DNA from: Streptomyces hyderabadensis
Lineage (GTDB): Bacteria > Actinomycetota > Actinomycetes > Streptomycetales > Streptomycetaceae
Reading direction: 5' to 3'
Length of the DNA stretch: 64,000 nucleotides
Assembly (NCBI RefSeq): GCF_020404845.1
Contig: NZ_JAIOJZ010000012.1
Coordinates: 62,001 to 126,000 of the forward strand
Shown: positions 54,003 through 63,250 of the stretch, in pieces
Numbering within the stretch: the first letter of the stretch is position 1
How the letters are laid out: the number at the start of each line of letters is the position of its first letter
Notes under the pieces: model-generated
Told to the model about the DNA's origin: nothing
The model's input: only the letters and a program-made list of their open reading frames with translations
The model's database searches: none
Program-made: the position numbers and the translations under genes

Positions 54003-56075
54003 ATGGCCGTCACCGCAACCGAACCCACCGCGGCCCGTCCGTCGACGGTTCCCACGTCCCGGTCGGGCGCGGCCGCGGTGACGGCCGGAATCGTCCTGCT
54101 GGTCGCCGTACTCGCCGTCGTCGACATCACCCAGGGCACCGCCGCCGTCGGACCGTCCGAGGTCCTCAAGGCCCTGACCGGGCATGCCGATCCGGACGAC
54201 GCGTCCGTCGTGGTCGCCTCCCGGCTGCCCCGGATGACCGCGGGACTCCTGGTCGGCGCCGTCCTGGGCATGGCCGGAGCCGTGCTCCAGGCGGTCAGCC
54301 GGAACGTGCTGGCCTCTCCCGACACCCTCGCGGTGAACGCCGGTTCCTACCTGGCGCTGGGACTGGCCGGTGCCACCGGCGTCTCGCTGCCGATGCTCGC
54401 CTCCTCCGGCATCGCCTTCGTGGGCGGCCTGGCGGCGGCCGCCGTCGTGCTCGGGCTCTCCGGCCTCGGCACCGGAACCGTCCGGCTGGTGCTGGCCGGC
54501 ACCGCGCTGATGCTGGGCCTGAACTCCATGACGGAGGGTCTGCTGCTGCTCTTCCCGGAGCAGACGGAGGGCCTCTACGCCTGGAACCAGGGCAGCATCT
54601 CCCAGAACGGCTTCGACGGCGTCCTGCAGATGCTGCCGGTCGCCCTGATCGGACTGGCCGGGCTGATGCTGACGGCCCGCCGGGTGGACGCGCTGGCCCT
54701 GGGCGACGACGCCGCGCGCGGTCTCGGCGTTCCGGTGCGGGCCACCCGGGTCACGGTCGTCGTGCTCGCGGCGCTGCTGTCGGCCGCCGCGGTCACGCTC
54801 GCCGGGCCCATCGGCTTCGTCGGCCTGTGCGCACCCGCCCTGGTGCGCCCGCTCGCCCGCCGGTTCCGCGGCTTCACCCGGTCCCGTACGGCGCTGCCCG
54901 CGGCGGCGCTGACCGGCGCGGCCCTGGTGCTCGGTTCGGACGTGCTGCTGCGGGCCGTGGTCTCGGCCGACCGCTCGGTGTCCGTGCCCACGGGGGTCGT
55001 CACCAGCCTGGTCGGCGCCGTGTTCCTGGTCGCCATGGCGCTGCGGGTGCGGGACACCGCCGGGGCCGGGGCGCCGGACCGGCTGCGGATCCCGAGCCGG
55101 GCGGTGTTCCTGGCCACGGTCGCCGTGCTGGTCGTGGTGCTGGTGGGGCTCGTGATCGCCGCCGTGCTGGTGGGCGACAGCAAGCTGCTGCTCGGTGACG
55201 TCCTCAACTGGGCCCAGGGACGGGCCGGCCGGACCGTCTCCTTCGTGCTGGACACCCGGGTGCCGCGCGTGCTCGCGGCGCTGGGCGCGGGCGCCGCGCT
55301 CGCGCTGGCCGGCACGCTCGTGCAGGCCGTCACCCGCAACCCGCTCGCCGAGCCGAACGTGCTCGGCGTGACCGGAGGCGGCGCGCTGGGCGCCGTGATC
55401 CTGGTGACCACGGTCCCGGCCGCCGGGACGTGGGGCGTGGCGGGCGCCGCGTTCGCGGGGTCAGCCGTCACCGCCGTCCTGGTCTTCGGGCTGGCCGCCC
55501 GGGGCGGTTTCCGGCAGAACCGGCTGGTCCTCGTCGGCATCGGCGTGGCCTCCGGGACGGCGGCGCTGATCAGCCTGCTGATCGTGCTCACCGACCCGTT
55601 CAACGCGACCAAGGCGCTGACCTGGCTGTCGGGTTCGACCTACGGGCGGACCATGCCGGACATCGTGCCGGTCGCCCTTGCGCTGGTCGTCGGGATCGGG
55701 GTGGCGGTCGCCCGGCGCACGGAGCTGGACCTGATCTCGCTGGACGAGGACACGCCGCGGCTGCTCGGCCTGCGGCTGGCTCCGGGACGTCTCGGGTTCC
55801 TGGTGCTGAGCGTCGTCCTCAGCGCCACCGCGGTGGCCTGCGCGGGCACCATCGGGTTCGTCGGGCTGGTGGCCCCGCACGCCGCCCGCGCCCTGGTGGG
55901 CCGACGGCACGTGCGGGTCGTGCCGGTCGCGATCCTCCTCGGCGCCACGCTGGTCTGCGCCGCCGACCTGCTCGGCCGCACGGTCATCGCCCCCGCCCAG
56001 CTCGGCGCGGGACTGATGACGGCGGTGATCGGAACGCCGTACTTCCTGTACCTGCTGGTCCGCAGCCGTCGCTAG
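54003..56075 (+). CDS. Fused double FecCD permease (FhuB-like)
   Basis: 690 residues, twice the length of a normal FecCD subunit. The first half (about 20-335) and second half (about 360-690) each carry the family pattern: RLPRMTAGLLVGAVLGMAGAVLQAVSRNVLASPDTLAVN against RVPRVLAALGAGAALALAGTLVQAVTRNPLAEPNVLGVT, and each ends with AGPIGFVGLCAP or AGTIGFVGLVAPH. The two copies are clear tandem duplications, so one polypeptide forms the whole channel, as in FhuB. It starts 7 nt after the binding-protein stop and is the last gene of the iron operon. Confidence 0.94.
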   Translation: MAVTATEPTAARPSTVPTSRSGAAAVTAGIVLLVAVLAVVDITQGTAAVGPSEVLKALTGHADPDDASVVVASRLPRMTAGLLVGAVLGMAGAVLQAVSRNVLASPDTLAVNAGSYLALGLAGATGVSLPMLASSGIAFVGGLAAAAVVLGLSGLGTGTVRLVLAGTALMLGLNSMTEGLLLLFPEQTEGLYAWNQGSISQNGFDGVLQMLPVALIGLAGLMLTARRVDALALGDDAARGLGVPVRATRVTVVVLAALLSAAAVTLAGPIGFVGLCAPALVRPLARRFRGFTRSRTALPAAALTGAALVLGSDVLLRAVVSADRSVSVPTGVVTSLVGAVFLVAMALRVRDTAGAGAPDRLRIPSRAVFLATVAVLVVVLVGLVIAAVLVGDSKLLLGDVLNWAQGRAGRTVSFVLDTRVPRVLAALGAGAALALAGTLVQAVTRNPLAEPNVLGVTGGGALGAVILVTTVPAAGTWGVAGAAFAGSAVTAVLVFGLAARGGFRQNRLVLVGIGVASGTAALISLLIVLTDPFNATKALTWLSGSTYGRTMPDIVPVALALVVGIGVAVARRTELDLISLDEDTPRLLGLRLAPGRLGFLVLSVVLSATAVACAGTIGFVGLVAPHAARALVGRRHVRVVPVAILLGATLVCAADLLGRTVIAPAQLGAGLMTAVIGTPYFLYLLVRSRR

Positions 56076-56133
56076 GGACTCCCGGGCCGGAAAACCGGGT
56101 GCCCGGGGATCCGTGCCCCCGTACGGTGCCGCC

Positions 56134-56730
56134 ATGGACCGGCGCGCGACGGACGGGGGCCACGCGGGCCTGTTGAACGTCATCGACCTGGAGGCCACCT
56201 GCTGGGACAGGCAGCCGCCGCCCGGCGAGGTGAGCGAGATCGTCGAGATCGGGCTCGCCGTGGTCGACCTCGACACCCGGGAGCGGGTGGGCCGGCACCG
56301 GATCCTGGTGCGGCCCGCCCGCTCCCGCGTCAGCGCCTTCTGCACCGAACTGACCGGCATCACCCAGGCGGAGGCCGACCGCGGCGTGAGTCTCGCCCGG
56401 GCCTGCGACACGCTGGTGCGTGAACACGGGGCGGACGCCCGGCCCTGGGCGAGCTGGGGCGACTACGACCGGAAGCAGTTCGTCCGCCAGTGCGCGGCCG
56501 ACGGGGTCCCCTACCCGTTCGGCTTCCCGGCCGAGCGTACGCACACCAACGCCAAGGCGGTCTTCACCGAGGCCCACGGGCTGCGCCGGCGCCCGGGCAT
56601 GGCGCAGGCCCTGGAGATCGCCGGACTGCCCCTGGAGGGACGGCACCACCGGGGCGTGGACGACGCCTGGAACATCGCGGCGCTGGTGCTCCGGCTGGCC
56701 GGCCGGGGTGCCTGGCCCGGCTCCTGTTAG
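56134..56730 (+). CDS. DEDDh 3'-5' exonuclease (KapD/ERI-1-like)
   Basis: 198 residues from ATG 56134; GTG 56113 in frame is possible and has a better SD-like GGGGA. The exonuclease motifs are NVIDLEATCWD (Exo I, D and E), ASWGDYDRKQF (Exo II) and HRGVDDAWNIAAL (Exo III, His...Asp). This is the stand-alone KapD/ERI-1 type that trims RNA or DNA ends. No partner gene adjoins. Confidence 0.87.
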   Translation: MDRRATDGGHAGLLNVIDLEATCWDRQPPPGEVSEIVEIGLAVVDLDTRERVGRHRILVRPARSRVSAFCTELTGITQAEADRGVSLARACDTLVREHGADARPWASWGDYDRKQFVRQCAADGVPYPFGFPAERTHTNAKAVFTEAHGLRRRPGMAQALEIAGLPLEGRHHRGVDDAWNIAALVLRLAGRGAWPGSC

Positions 56731-56790
56731 ACGCGACGTCAAGTTACTGAACCGTAATAAGCCGAGTGCTACCCGCGGTAACCCCCGTCA

Positions 56791-56808
56791 GGTTACGGTC
56801 CCGTAACC
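56791..56808. promoter_or_regulatory. Palindrome upstream of the lipase gene
   Basis: Perfect arms GGTTACGG (56791-56798) and CCGTAACC (56801-56808) flank TC. Related half-sites GTTAC and CCGTAAT occur just upstream (about 56742-56758), and GGTAACC lies between. Located 80-150 bp before the lipase start, they look like a multi-site operator or activator region. Confidence 0.6.
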
Positions 56809-56888
56809 CCACAGGAGCAGCGCGACCACGGCCTCGACCCCACGGGACCGCGGACGACCGGATCCGGCCCTTCCCCAGGAGGTTCGCC

Positions 56889-58226
56889 ATGCCCCCACGT
56901 CCCCGCATGCTCGCCGCGGCCATCGTCGCCGCCCTCGCCCTCGGCGCCCAGGCCGTCCCGGCCGCGGCGGCCGGCGGCCCGGCCGGCGACTCGTCGCCCA
57001 CGACGTCCCGCGGCATCGAGATCCCCGCCTTCTACAACCCGCCGTCCGAACTCCCCGGCGCCGACGGCACCCTGATCCGCCACGAGCCGCTCCCGCTGGC
57101 GCTGAGCCTGCCGGGCATCGACGGCCCGCTCCCGGGCCGGGCGACCCGGCTCATGTACAAGTCCACCGACGCGAACGGCGAGGCGGTCGCCGTGACCGGC
57201 GCCTACATCGAACCGGCCGCGAAGTGGCGCGGCGACGGGCCCCGCCCCCTGGTCGCCGTCGCGCCCGGCACCATGGGCCAGGGCGACCAGTGCGCCGCCT
57301 CGATGGCCCTGGAGCACCCGTTGCAGCTCAACGGGCAGACGGTCTCGGTCGGTTACGAGGACCTCTCGGTCTACCGGCTGCTGCTGCGCGGCGTCGCCGT
57401 CGTCGTCACCGACTACGTCGGCCTCGGCACCACCGACCGGCTGCACACCTACGTCAACCGTGTCGACGGGGCACACGCCGTACTGGACGCCGTACGCGCC
57501 GCGCGCGCCCTGGACTCGGCGTCCGTCACCTCCGAGTCCCGGGTCGGTCTGTTCGGGTACAGCCAGGGCGGCGGTGCCACGGCGGCCGCGGCCGAGCTGC
57601 AGCCCTCCTACGCCCCGGACGTCCAACTGGCCGGCACCTATGCCGGTGCCCCGCCCGCCGACCTCACCGAGGTGACGAAGGCGATAGACGGCAGCGACCT
57701 GGCGGGCGCCCTGGGCTGGTCGCTCAACGGATTCCTGCAGACCGAGCCGGCCCTGCGGCCCATCGCCGACCGGTACATCAACGAGGCGGGCCAGGAGGCA
57801 CTGAAGGACCTGTCGACCATGTGCGTGGGCGACGCGCTCTTCGGGTACGGCGGCGACAGCAGCACTCACTGGACGAAGACCGGGCAGTCGATCAGCGACG
57901 TCATCCGCGCCGAGCCGGTGCTGCAGACCTTCCTCGCCGAGCAGCGCATCGGCTCGCTCAAGCCCGCGGGACCGGTCCGGGTGGCCACCGGCACCAGCGA
58001 CGACCTGGTCCCGCACGGCCAGGCCCGCCAACTGGCCGTCGACTGGTGCGGCAAGGGCGCGCAGGTCACCTATGTCCCGGTGCTGCTGCCGGGCGTGGGC
58101 AGCGGCCTGCTCAACCACTTCGCCCCGTTGCTCACCGACCAGGGCAACGCCATCTCCTGGCTCACCGACCGGCTCTCCGGCGAGCCCGCCGGCTCCAACT
58201 GCTGGAGCATGCCCGTACAGCCCTGA
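56889..58226 (+). CDS. Secreted triacylglycerol lipase (LIP family)
   Basis: 445 residues; AGGAGG precedes ATG 56889. A Sec signal peptide ends near AAAA (about 26-30). The secretory-lipase fold is indicated by GATRLMYKSTDANGEAVAVTGAYIEP-type opening, the nucleophile GYSQGGGATAAAA (Ser near 221), and a C-terminal GTSDDLVPHGQA (acid) plus LNHFAPL (His). The family (fungal LIP and actinomycete secreted lipases) hydrolyses triglycerides. A cysteine pair near the C-terminus (WCGKGAQ ... SNCWSM) probably forms a disulfide. Confidence 0.9.
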   Translation: MPPRPRMLAAAIVAALALGAQAVPAAAAGGPAGDSSPTTSRGIEIPAFYNPPSELPGADGTLIRHEPLPLALSLPGIDGPLPGRATRLMYKSTDANGEAVAVTGAYIEPAAKWRGDGPRPLVAVAPGTMGQGDQCAASMALEHPLQLNGQTVSVGYEDLSVYRLLLRGVAVVVTDYVGLGTTDRLHTYVNRVDGAHAVLDAVRAARALDSASVTSESRVGLFGYSQGGGATAAAAELQPSYAPDVQLAGTYAGAPPADLTEVTKAIDGSDLAGALGWSLNGFLQTEPALRPIADRYINEAGQEALKDLSTMCVGDALFGYGGDSSTHWTKTGQSISDVIRAEPVLQTFLAEQRIGSLKPAGPVRVATGTSDDLVPHGQARQLAVDWCGKGAQVTYVPVLLPGVGSGLLNHFAPLLTDQGNAISWLTDRLSGEPAGSNCWSMPVQP

Positions 58227-58312
58227 GCCCCGTCCCCGGCATGCGCCGGCCCCGGGTTCCTGCACAGAATTCGCTCAGGCGAATCGTGGCGGAGCGACGG
58301 AGAGGCGACGGC

Positions 58313-59851
58313 GTGGTGGACGCGAAGCCCGACGGCGGGTCCGGGCCCCCGCGCGGGGCGAAGATGCCGAGTACGGTCGCGCACCTGCCCCGGCAGGTGC
58401 GCGAGGAGCTGGCCCGCCGGCTCCGCCGCACCAGGCGGGCCTTCGGCGAGGAGGACGTCCAGGTCGTCGAGGCACCGCTGCTCAAGCGCGCGGTCGGGGC
58501 CTCGGCGCTCGGGAACTGCATGGAGTGGTTCGACTTCGGCGTCTACAGCTATCTGGCCGCCACCATCGGGAAGGTCTTCTTCCCGGGCGCCTCCCCGGCC
58601 GCCCAGGTCATCTCCTCCTTCGCCACCTTCGCCGCGGCCTTCGTCGTACGCCCGCTCGGCGGCCTGGTCTTCGGGCCGCTCGGGGACCGCATCGGACGGC
58701 AGAAGGTGCTCGCCACCACCATGATCATGATGGCCCTCGGCACCTTCTCCATCGGTCTGATCCCCAGCTACGCCACCATCGGCATCGCCGCCCCGGTCCT
58801 GCTGCTGCTCGCCCGAATGGTCCAGGGCTTCTCCACGGGCGGCGAGTACGGCGGCGCCACCACCTTCGTCGCCGAGTACTCACCCGACCGGCGGCGCGGC
58901 TTTCTCTCCAGCTGGCTCGACTTCGGCACCTTCGTCGGCTACGCCCTGGGCTCGGCGCTGGTCACCGTCCTCAACCTGTCGCTGACCGACGCCCAGATGC
59001 TCGACTGGGGCTGGCGGCTGCCGTTCCTGATCGCCGGTCCGCTCGGCGTCATCGGCCTGTACATGCGGCTCAAGCTGGAGGAGTCGCCCGCCTTCCAGCA
59101 GCAGCTCGACGAGCACGAGAAGGGGCTGGCCCAGGAGTCGGCGGGCAGCGAGTTCAAGACCATCGTGCGCGAGCACTGGCGGCCGCTGCTCGTGTGCATG
59201 GGCCTGGTGCTGCTCTACAACGTCACCAACTACATGGTCACCGGCTACCTGCCGACGTACCAGACGGAGACCCTGGACCGCTCCAGCGGCTTCGCGGACG
59301 TGCTGGTGCTGATCGGCATGGTGTGGATCGTGCTGCTGATCACCTTCCTCGGCCGGCTCAGCGACCACGTCGGCCGCCGCCCGCTCTACGCCACCGGGGC
59401 CGCGGCGATGATCGTCCTCGCCGTCCCGGCGTTCCTTCTGCTGAAGTCGGACGGCGTCTGGGCGCCGGTCGCCGGGGTGCTGCTGCTGTCCACCCTGCTG
59501 GCCTGCTTCGCCGCGCCGAGCGCCGCGACCCTGCCGGCGCTGTTCCCGACCGCCGTGCGCTACGCCGCCATGGCCATCGGCTTCAACTTCGCCGTGGCGG
59601 CCTTCGGCGGCACCACACCGCTGGTCGCGGAGGCGCTGGTGAGCATCAGCGGCGACGAGCTGATGCCCGCCTACTACCTGATGGTCGCGGGCGCCATCGG
59701 CCTGGTGACCGTCCGGTTCCTGCCCGAGAGCGCCCAGGTGCCGCTGCGCGGCTCGCAGCCCATGGTCGGCTCCCGGCAGGAGCAGCGCGAGCTGATCACC
59801 ACCTCGAAGGACCTCTACAGCTTCTCCAAGGACCGCTCGGGCGCCCTCTGA
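58313..59851 (+). CDS. MFS metabolite:H+ symporter (ProP/MHS type)
   Basis: GTG 58313 with GGAGAGG 7 nt upstream gives 512 residues; ATG 58364 is an in-frame alternative. Signatures of the metabolite:H+ symporter family are GNCMEWFDFGVYSYLAATIG at helix 1, FGPLGDRIGRQKVLATT, and QGFSTGGEYGGATTFVAEYSP. An extended charged loop EHEKGLAQESAGSE and a long cytosolic N-terminus resemble ProP. Likely substrates are proline, betaine or dicarboxylates; none is established. The end overlaps the convergent DMT transporter gene by 37 bp. Confidence 0.9.
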   Translation: MVDAKPDGGSGPPRGAKMPSTVAHLPRQVREELARRLRRTRRAFGEEDVQVVEAPLLKRAVGASALGNCMEWFDFGVYSYLAATIGKVFFPGASPAAQVISSFATFAAAFVVRPLGGLVFGPLGDRIGRQKVLATTMIMMALGTFSIGLIPSYATIGIAAPVLLLLARMVQGFSTGGEYGGATTFVAEYSPDRRRGFLSSWLDFGTFVGYALGSALVTVLNLSLTDAQMLDWGWRLPFLIAGPLGVIGLYMRLKLEESPAFQQQLDEHEKGLAQESAGSEFKTIVREHWRPLLVCMGLVLLYNVTNYMVTGYLPTYQTETLDRSSGFADVLVLIGMVWIVLLITFLGRLSDHVGRRPLYATGAAAMIVLAVPAFLLLKSDGVWAPVAGVLLLSTLLACFAAPSAATLPALFPTAVRYAAMAIGFNFAVAAFGGTTPLVAEALVSISGDELMPAYYLMVAGAIGLVTVRFLPESAQVPLRGSQPMVGSRQEQRELITTSKDLYSFSKDRSGAL

Positions 59852-60753
59852 CGCCTCGCCGCGGGCCCCCGTCCGCGGCCGGACGGGAGTACCGCGCCCG
59901 ATCCCACGGCGACCCCGGCGAAGACCAGGACGCTGCCCACCCCCTGGGCGGCTCCGTAGGAGCCGGTGCCGACGAGCGGTGCCGTGCAGGCGGCGGCGAC
60001 CGGGATCAGCCCGGAGAACAGGGTGGCGCGCTCGGCCCCGATCCGCTGCATGCCCATGTACCAGCACACGAACCCGACGACGGTGACCACCACCGCCTGC
60101 CACAGCAGCGCGCCCGCCTCCACCGCGTCCGGCCGGCGCAGCCACCCGGTCCCGTCGGCCAGGACACCCGCCAGCGCCGACTCGGCCGCCGCGAGGCCGC
60201 ACACCACGGTGGACAGCAGCCGTGGGCCCAGCGGCCGCAGTACGGGCACGGCCAGCACCGCGAAGCCGACCTCTCCGGCCAGCGCGCACACCGAGAAGGC
60301 GAGGCCCGCGCCGTCGGTGCGTCCCCAGCCCTGGACCGTGAAGGCGCCCACGGCCACGAACGACGCCCCGTACAGGACGGCCCGGCGCGGCCGGCGCCCC
60401 TCCAGGAGGGGGACGACGACGGCCACCACCACGGGCGCGCAGCCCACCAGGACGCCGGGTACCGCGGGCTCCGCCGTGCGCTCCGCGGCGAGGACGGCGA
60501 GGTTGAAGCCGACCATGCCGACGGCCGCGAGCAGGGCGAGGCGCACCCACTGCCCGGCGCCCAGCGCCCGCAGCCGGGCCGTGGCACCAGGCCCGGCCAG
60601 CGGGACGAGCAGCAGGAAGGCCAGCCCGTAGCGCAGGAACTGGCCGCCCGCGTACGGGTAGTCGCCGAGCAGGCTGTTGGCGGTGAAGGACCCTCCGACG
60701 AGGAGGCAGGCGAGCGCGGCGAGCAGGGCCCCGCGCGTGGTGGCGGCGTTCAT
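59815..60753 (-). CDS. DMT superfamily (EamA) transporter
   Basis: The ATG at 60751-60753 (MNAATTRGALLAALACLLVGGSF) gives 312 residues, ten hydrophobic helices in two EamA halves, with FLRYGLAFLLLVPLAG and GVGSVLVFAGVAVGSG as matching ends. Members export amino acids or other metabolites; the substrate is unknown. Its last 12 codons overlap the end of the convergent MFS gene, so no separate terminator fits between them. The Arg-rich C-terminal tail is the overlapping part. Confidence 0.85.
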   Translation of the reverse strand: MNAATTRGALLAALACLLVGGSFTANSLLGDYPYAGGQFLRYGLAFLLLVPLAGPGATARLRALGAGQWVRLALLAAVGMVGFNLAVLAAERTAEPAVPGVLVGCAPVVVAVVVPLLEGRRPRRAVLYGASFVAVGAFTVQGWGRTDGAGLAFSVCALAGEVGFAVLAVPVLRPLGPRLLSTVVCGLAAAESALAGVLADGTGWLRRPDAVEAGALLWQAVVVTVVGFVCWYMGMQRIGAERATLFSGLIPVAAACTAPLVGTGSYGAAQGVGSVLVFAGVAVGSGAVLPSGRGRGPAARRQRAPERSLEKL

Positions 60754-60968
60754 GCCGACGACGCTAGGGAGCGTGGCGGTCCGCCACGGGGTCCACTTCG
60801 CATGCGCTGTCGGGGACCAATCGGGGAGGAGCGCGCTCACCGGCTCGTCACGACTTCTCCACCACGTGCATGTCACGGGAGATCGGGGTAGTCGAAAGGT
60901 CCCGGTGCCAACACATCGGTGAATCAAGGGATTTGACGGCAATGTTCAGACATGCGGAAGGACTTGCA

Positions 60969-61718
60969 GTGCGCACCAGCACAGTGACCACGGCCGTGGT
61001 GACCGCGAGCGTCTCCGTCGCCCTGCTGGCCGGCTGCGGCGGCGATTCGGGTGACGAGGGCAAGCCGTTCGAGGGGCAGAGTGCCGACGACATCGCCGCC
61101 AAGGCCGTCGAGGCCACCCGGCAGGCGAAGTCCATGCACGTGAAGGGCGACACCCGGCTGGAGGACGGCAGCACCGTCACCATCGACGTCTCGGTCGACC
61201 AGCAGAAGAACTGCCAGGGCACCATCGGCGCCGGCGGGACCCGGGCGGACGTCCGGCACACCGACGCGACCCTCTACCTGCGCGGCGACGAGCAGTACTG
61301 GCAGACCGCCCTGGAGCAACAGCCCGGCGCGGCGCGGAAGCTGGCGCCGAAGCTCCAGGACAAGTGGGTGAAGATGCCGGCGAACGACGCCACCACCGCC
61401 GGGGTCTGCGACAAGCAGGGCTTCGTCGCCGCCATGGACGAGGACGAGTCCGAGCGCCAGGGCATGAAGCGCGGCTCCACGACGGAGGTGAACGGCGAGG
61501 AGGCCCTGAAGCTGACCAAGGACGCCTCCGGCGGCGAGAAGCTCACCCTCTACGTCGCCACGGAGGGCGAGCCGTACATCCTGAAGACCACCACCGAGGG
61601 CGGCAAGAACCCCGGCAGCGTCACGTTCAGCGAGTACGGCGAGACGGTGGACCCGGAGCAGCCGCCGGCCGGCGAGACGGTCGACATGAAGGAAATCGCG
61701 GGCGGCCAGCAGGCCTGA
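60969..61718 (+). CDS. LppX/LprAFG-like lipoprotein
   Basis: GTG 60969 is chosen for GGAAGGA 6 nt upstream; ATG 60942 would add 9 residues. The product is 249 residues with a lipobox LLAGC (Cys near 22). The mature region fits the LppX_LprAFG lipid-carrier fold: TRQAKSMHVKGDTRLEDGSTVTIDVSVDQQ, TLYLRGDEQYWQ and a final EYGETVDPEQPPAGETVDM. Mycobacterial relatives bind lipids; here function is inferred from fold only. A divergent promoter region of about 215 bp separates it from the DMT gene. Confidence 0.85.
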   Translation: MRTSTVTTAVVTASVSVALLAGCGGDSGDEGKPFEGQSADDIAAKAVEATRQAKSMHVKGDTRLEDGSTVTIDVSVDQQKNCQGTIGAGGTRADVRHTDATLYLRGDEQYWQTALEQQPGAARKLAPKLQDKWVKMPANDATTAGVCDKQGFVAAMDEDESERQGMKRGSTTEVNGEEALKLTKDASGGEKLTLYVATEGEPYILKTTTEGGKNPGSVTFSEYGETVDPEQPPAGETVDMKEIAGGQQA

Positions 61719-61722
61719 TCGT

Positions 61723-62214
61723 CTAGGAGCCCGCGCTCCCCGCCGCCCCGCGCTCACGGTCCGAACGCGGCCACACGTAGGGCAGGTCGTCGGGGACACC
61801 GGGGAACCGTCCGGCGTACACGTCGGGGTCCTTGCGCACCAGGGCCGAGCGGTGGCTGCGGTGGAAGTCCGCGTCGCCCAGCCAGGGCGGCAGTTCCCCG
61901 GCGGCGGCCAGCTCGGGCTGGTCGCGCACCGGTTCGCCCGGACGGACCTCGGCGAGCCCGGCGACGAGTGAGGCCGCGCAGCTGTCCTGGTGGCCCTGCT
62001 CGCGCCAGACCCGGCAGACGTCCAGGCCGTAGCGGACCAGTGCCTCCTCGTAGCCCGCCCACATCCGCACCGCCGGGTGGTGCCGCCAGCCGTAGCCGGG
62101 GACAGTCAGGCCGCGCAGCACCTGGAGCGCCTCCACCCGCTGTTTGCCCAGCCGGCGCCGGTCCAGGGCGAGCGCCGACTCCCGGAAGCCGGGGTGGGGC
62201 AGGAAGGTCTGCAT
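61723..62214 (-). CDS. MSMEG_6728-family protein
   Basis: 163 residues from ATG 62212-62214. The family pattern is clear: MQTFLPHPGFRESALALDRRRLGKQRVEALQ at the N-terminus, GYGWRHHPAVRMWAGYEEAL, and WLGDADFHRSHRSALVRKDPDVY followed by DLPYVWP. The family is related to pyrimidine-dimer DNA glycosylase folds and is of unknown function in actinobacteria. It is convergent with the lipoprotein gene, 4 nt apart, and 16 bp downstream of the Rieske gene. Confidence 0.85.
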   Translation of the reverse strand: MQTFLPHPGFRESALALDRRRLGKQRVEALQVLRGLTVPGYGWRHHPAVRMWAGYEEALVRYGLDVCRVWREQGHQDSCAASLVAGLAEVRPGEPVRDQPELAAAGELPPWLGDADFHRSHRSALVRKDPDVYAGRFPGVPDDLPYVWPRSDRERGAAGSAGS

Positions 62215-62230
62215 GCCGGTGCCGCTCCGT

Positions 62231-63250
62231 TCAGCCGGGGAAGAGGCCGCGGGCGCGCAGGTGACCGCGCCGTTCGGCGTAGGCGAGGTCGTCGCGCCAC
62301 AGCCGGCCGGATGCGGCGCGCAGCAGCGGGCGCAGCACCGGTGCCATGCGGCGGGCCAGCGGGAATCCGGGCCGGTCCGAGGTGGCGAGCACCGCCTCGA
62401 CGACCGCGGTGCGCGGCCGGCCGCTGCCGTCCGGTCCGAGCGGTGTGGCATGGCTCTCCACGACCGACCCCGTGCCCTCGCCGTCGGTGATGCGCATGAC
62501 GACGGTGCGGGGCCCGGGCGCGGTGAACTCGGCGCGTACCGGGACGACCAGACGGCCGGTGAGCCGGAAGGACACATCCACGACGTAGCGGTCGCCGCCC
62601 CCGTCGTCGCGCGCGGTCCCGGGCGCCTCGACGACGGTGAGGTCCACGAAGGAGTACGGGTGGAACCAGGCTCCGTGCCACGGGTCGAGCCGGTTGGCGA
62701 CCACGTCCTCGGGCTCGCAGGTCCCGGCCCCGCGCCACACGGACGTCAGGGCGGTCGTCCGGGGCGGCCGGTCGGGCACGAGCGGCGCCGCGGTCGGCGG
62801 CTCCTCCCCCACGGTGTCCAGCCGCACCCACACCAGCACACCGTCGTCGTGGACCGGCAGCGGTTCCCAGCCGGCGAACGGGGCGCCGTCCAGGGCGAGT
62901 CCGTGCCAACGGCACACGAGCGTGCCGCACCGCACGGGGCTGTCGGCCAGCGGGGCACCGAGGTGGGGGCAGGCGCCGGGGCCGCCCACCAGACGTCCCC
63001 GCGCGTCCCGCCAGACGACCACTTCGGCCCCGGCGACGGTGCCGGACAGCGGACGTGCGGGGCGTACGTCCGTGCTCGCGCCGAGGACGTACCAGTTGCC
63101 CGAGGGGCGGGCCAGGGCGCGGGCGAGGGCCGCGGCGATGACGGCGGGGCGTGCCTCGCGCCAGGTCGGCCGCTGGTGCCGCCAGGGCACCGGGTGGCGC
63201 CGCAGCCGCAGGGGAACGCGTCCCCGGCGCGGGCGGGGGTCCGTGCTCAT
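62231..63250 (-). CDS. Rieske 2Fe-2S protein with DUF5914-type C-terminal domain
   Basis: 339 residues. After a basic N-terminus, the Rieske cluster ligands are Cys94-Pro-His96 (ACPHLGAP) and Cys113-Arg-Trp-His116 (LVCRWHGL). A large C-terminal domain (about 165-339) includes [36 protein letters not shown] and [13 protein letters not shown], as in DUF5914 proteins of carotenoid loci. It overlaps crtB by 4 bp (ATGA) and should act with it. It may oxygenate or desaturate the carotenoid; the mononuclear iron site of classical ring hydroxylases is not obvious. Confidence 0.88.
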   Translation of the reverse strand: MSTDPRPRRGRVPLRLRRHPVPWRHQRPTWREARPAVIAAALARALARPSGNWYVLGASTDVRPARPLSGTVAGAEVVVWRDARGRLVGGPGACPHLGAPLADSPVRCGTLVCRWHGLALDGAPFAGWEPLPVHDDGVLVWVRLDTVGEEPPTAAPLVPDRPPRTTALTSVWRGAGTCEPEDVVANRLDPWHGAWFHPYSFVDLTVVEAPGTARDDGGGDRYVVDVSFRLTGRLVVPVRAEFTAPGPRTVVMRITDGEGTGSVVESHATPLGPDGSGRPRTAVVEAVLATSDRPGFPLARRMAPVLRPLLRAASGRLWRDDLAYAERRGHLRARGLFPG

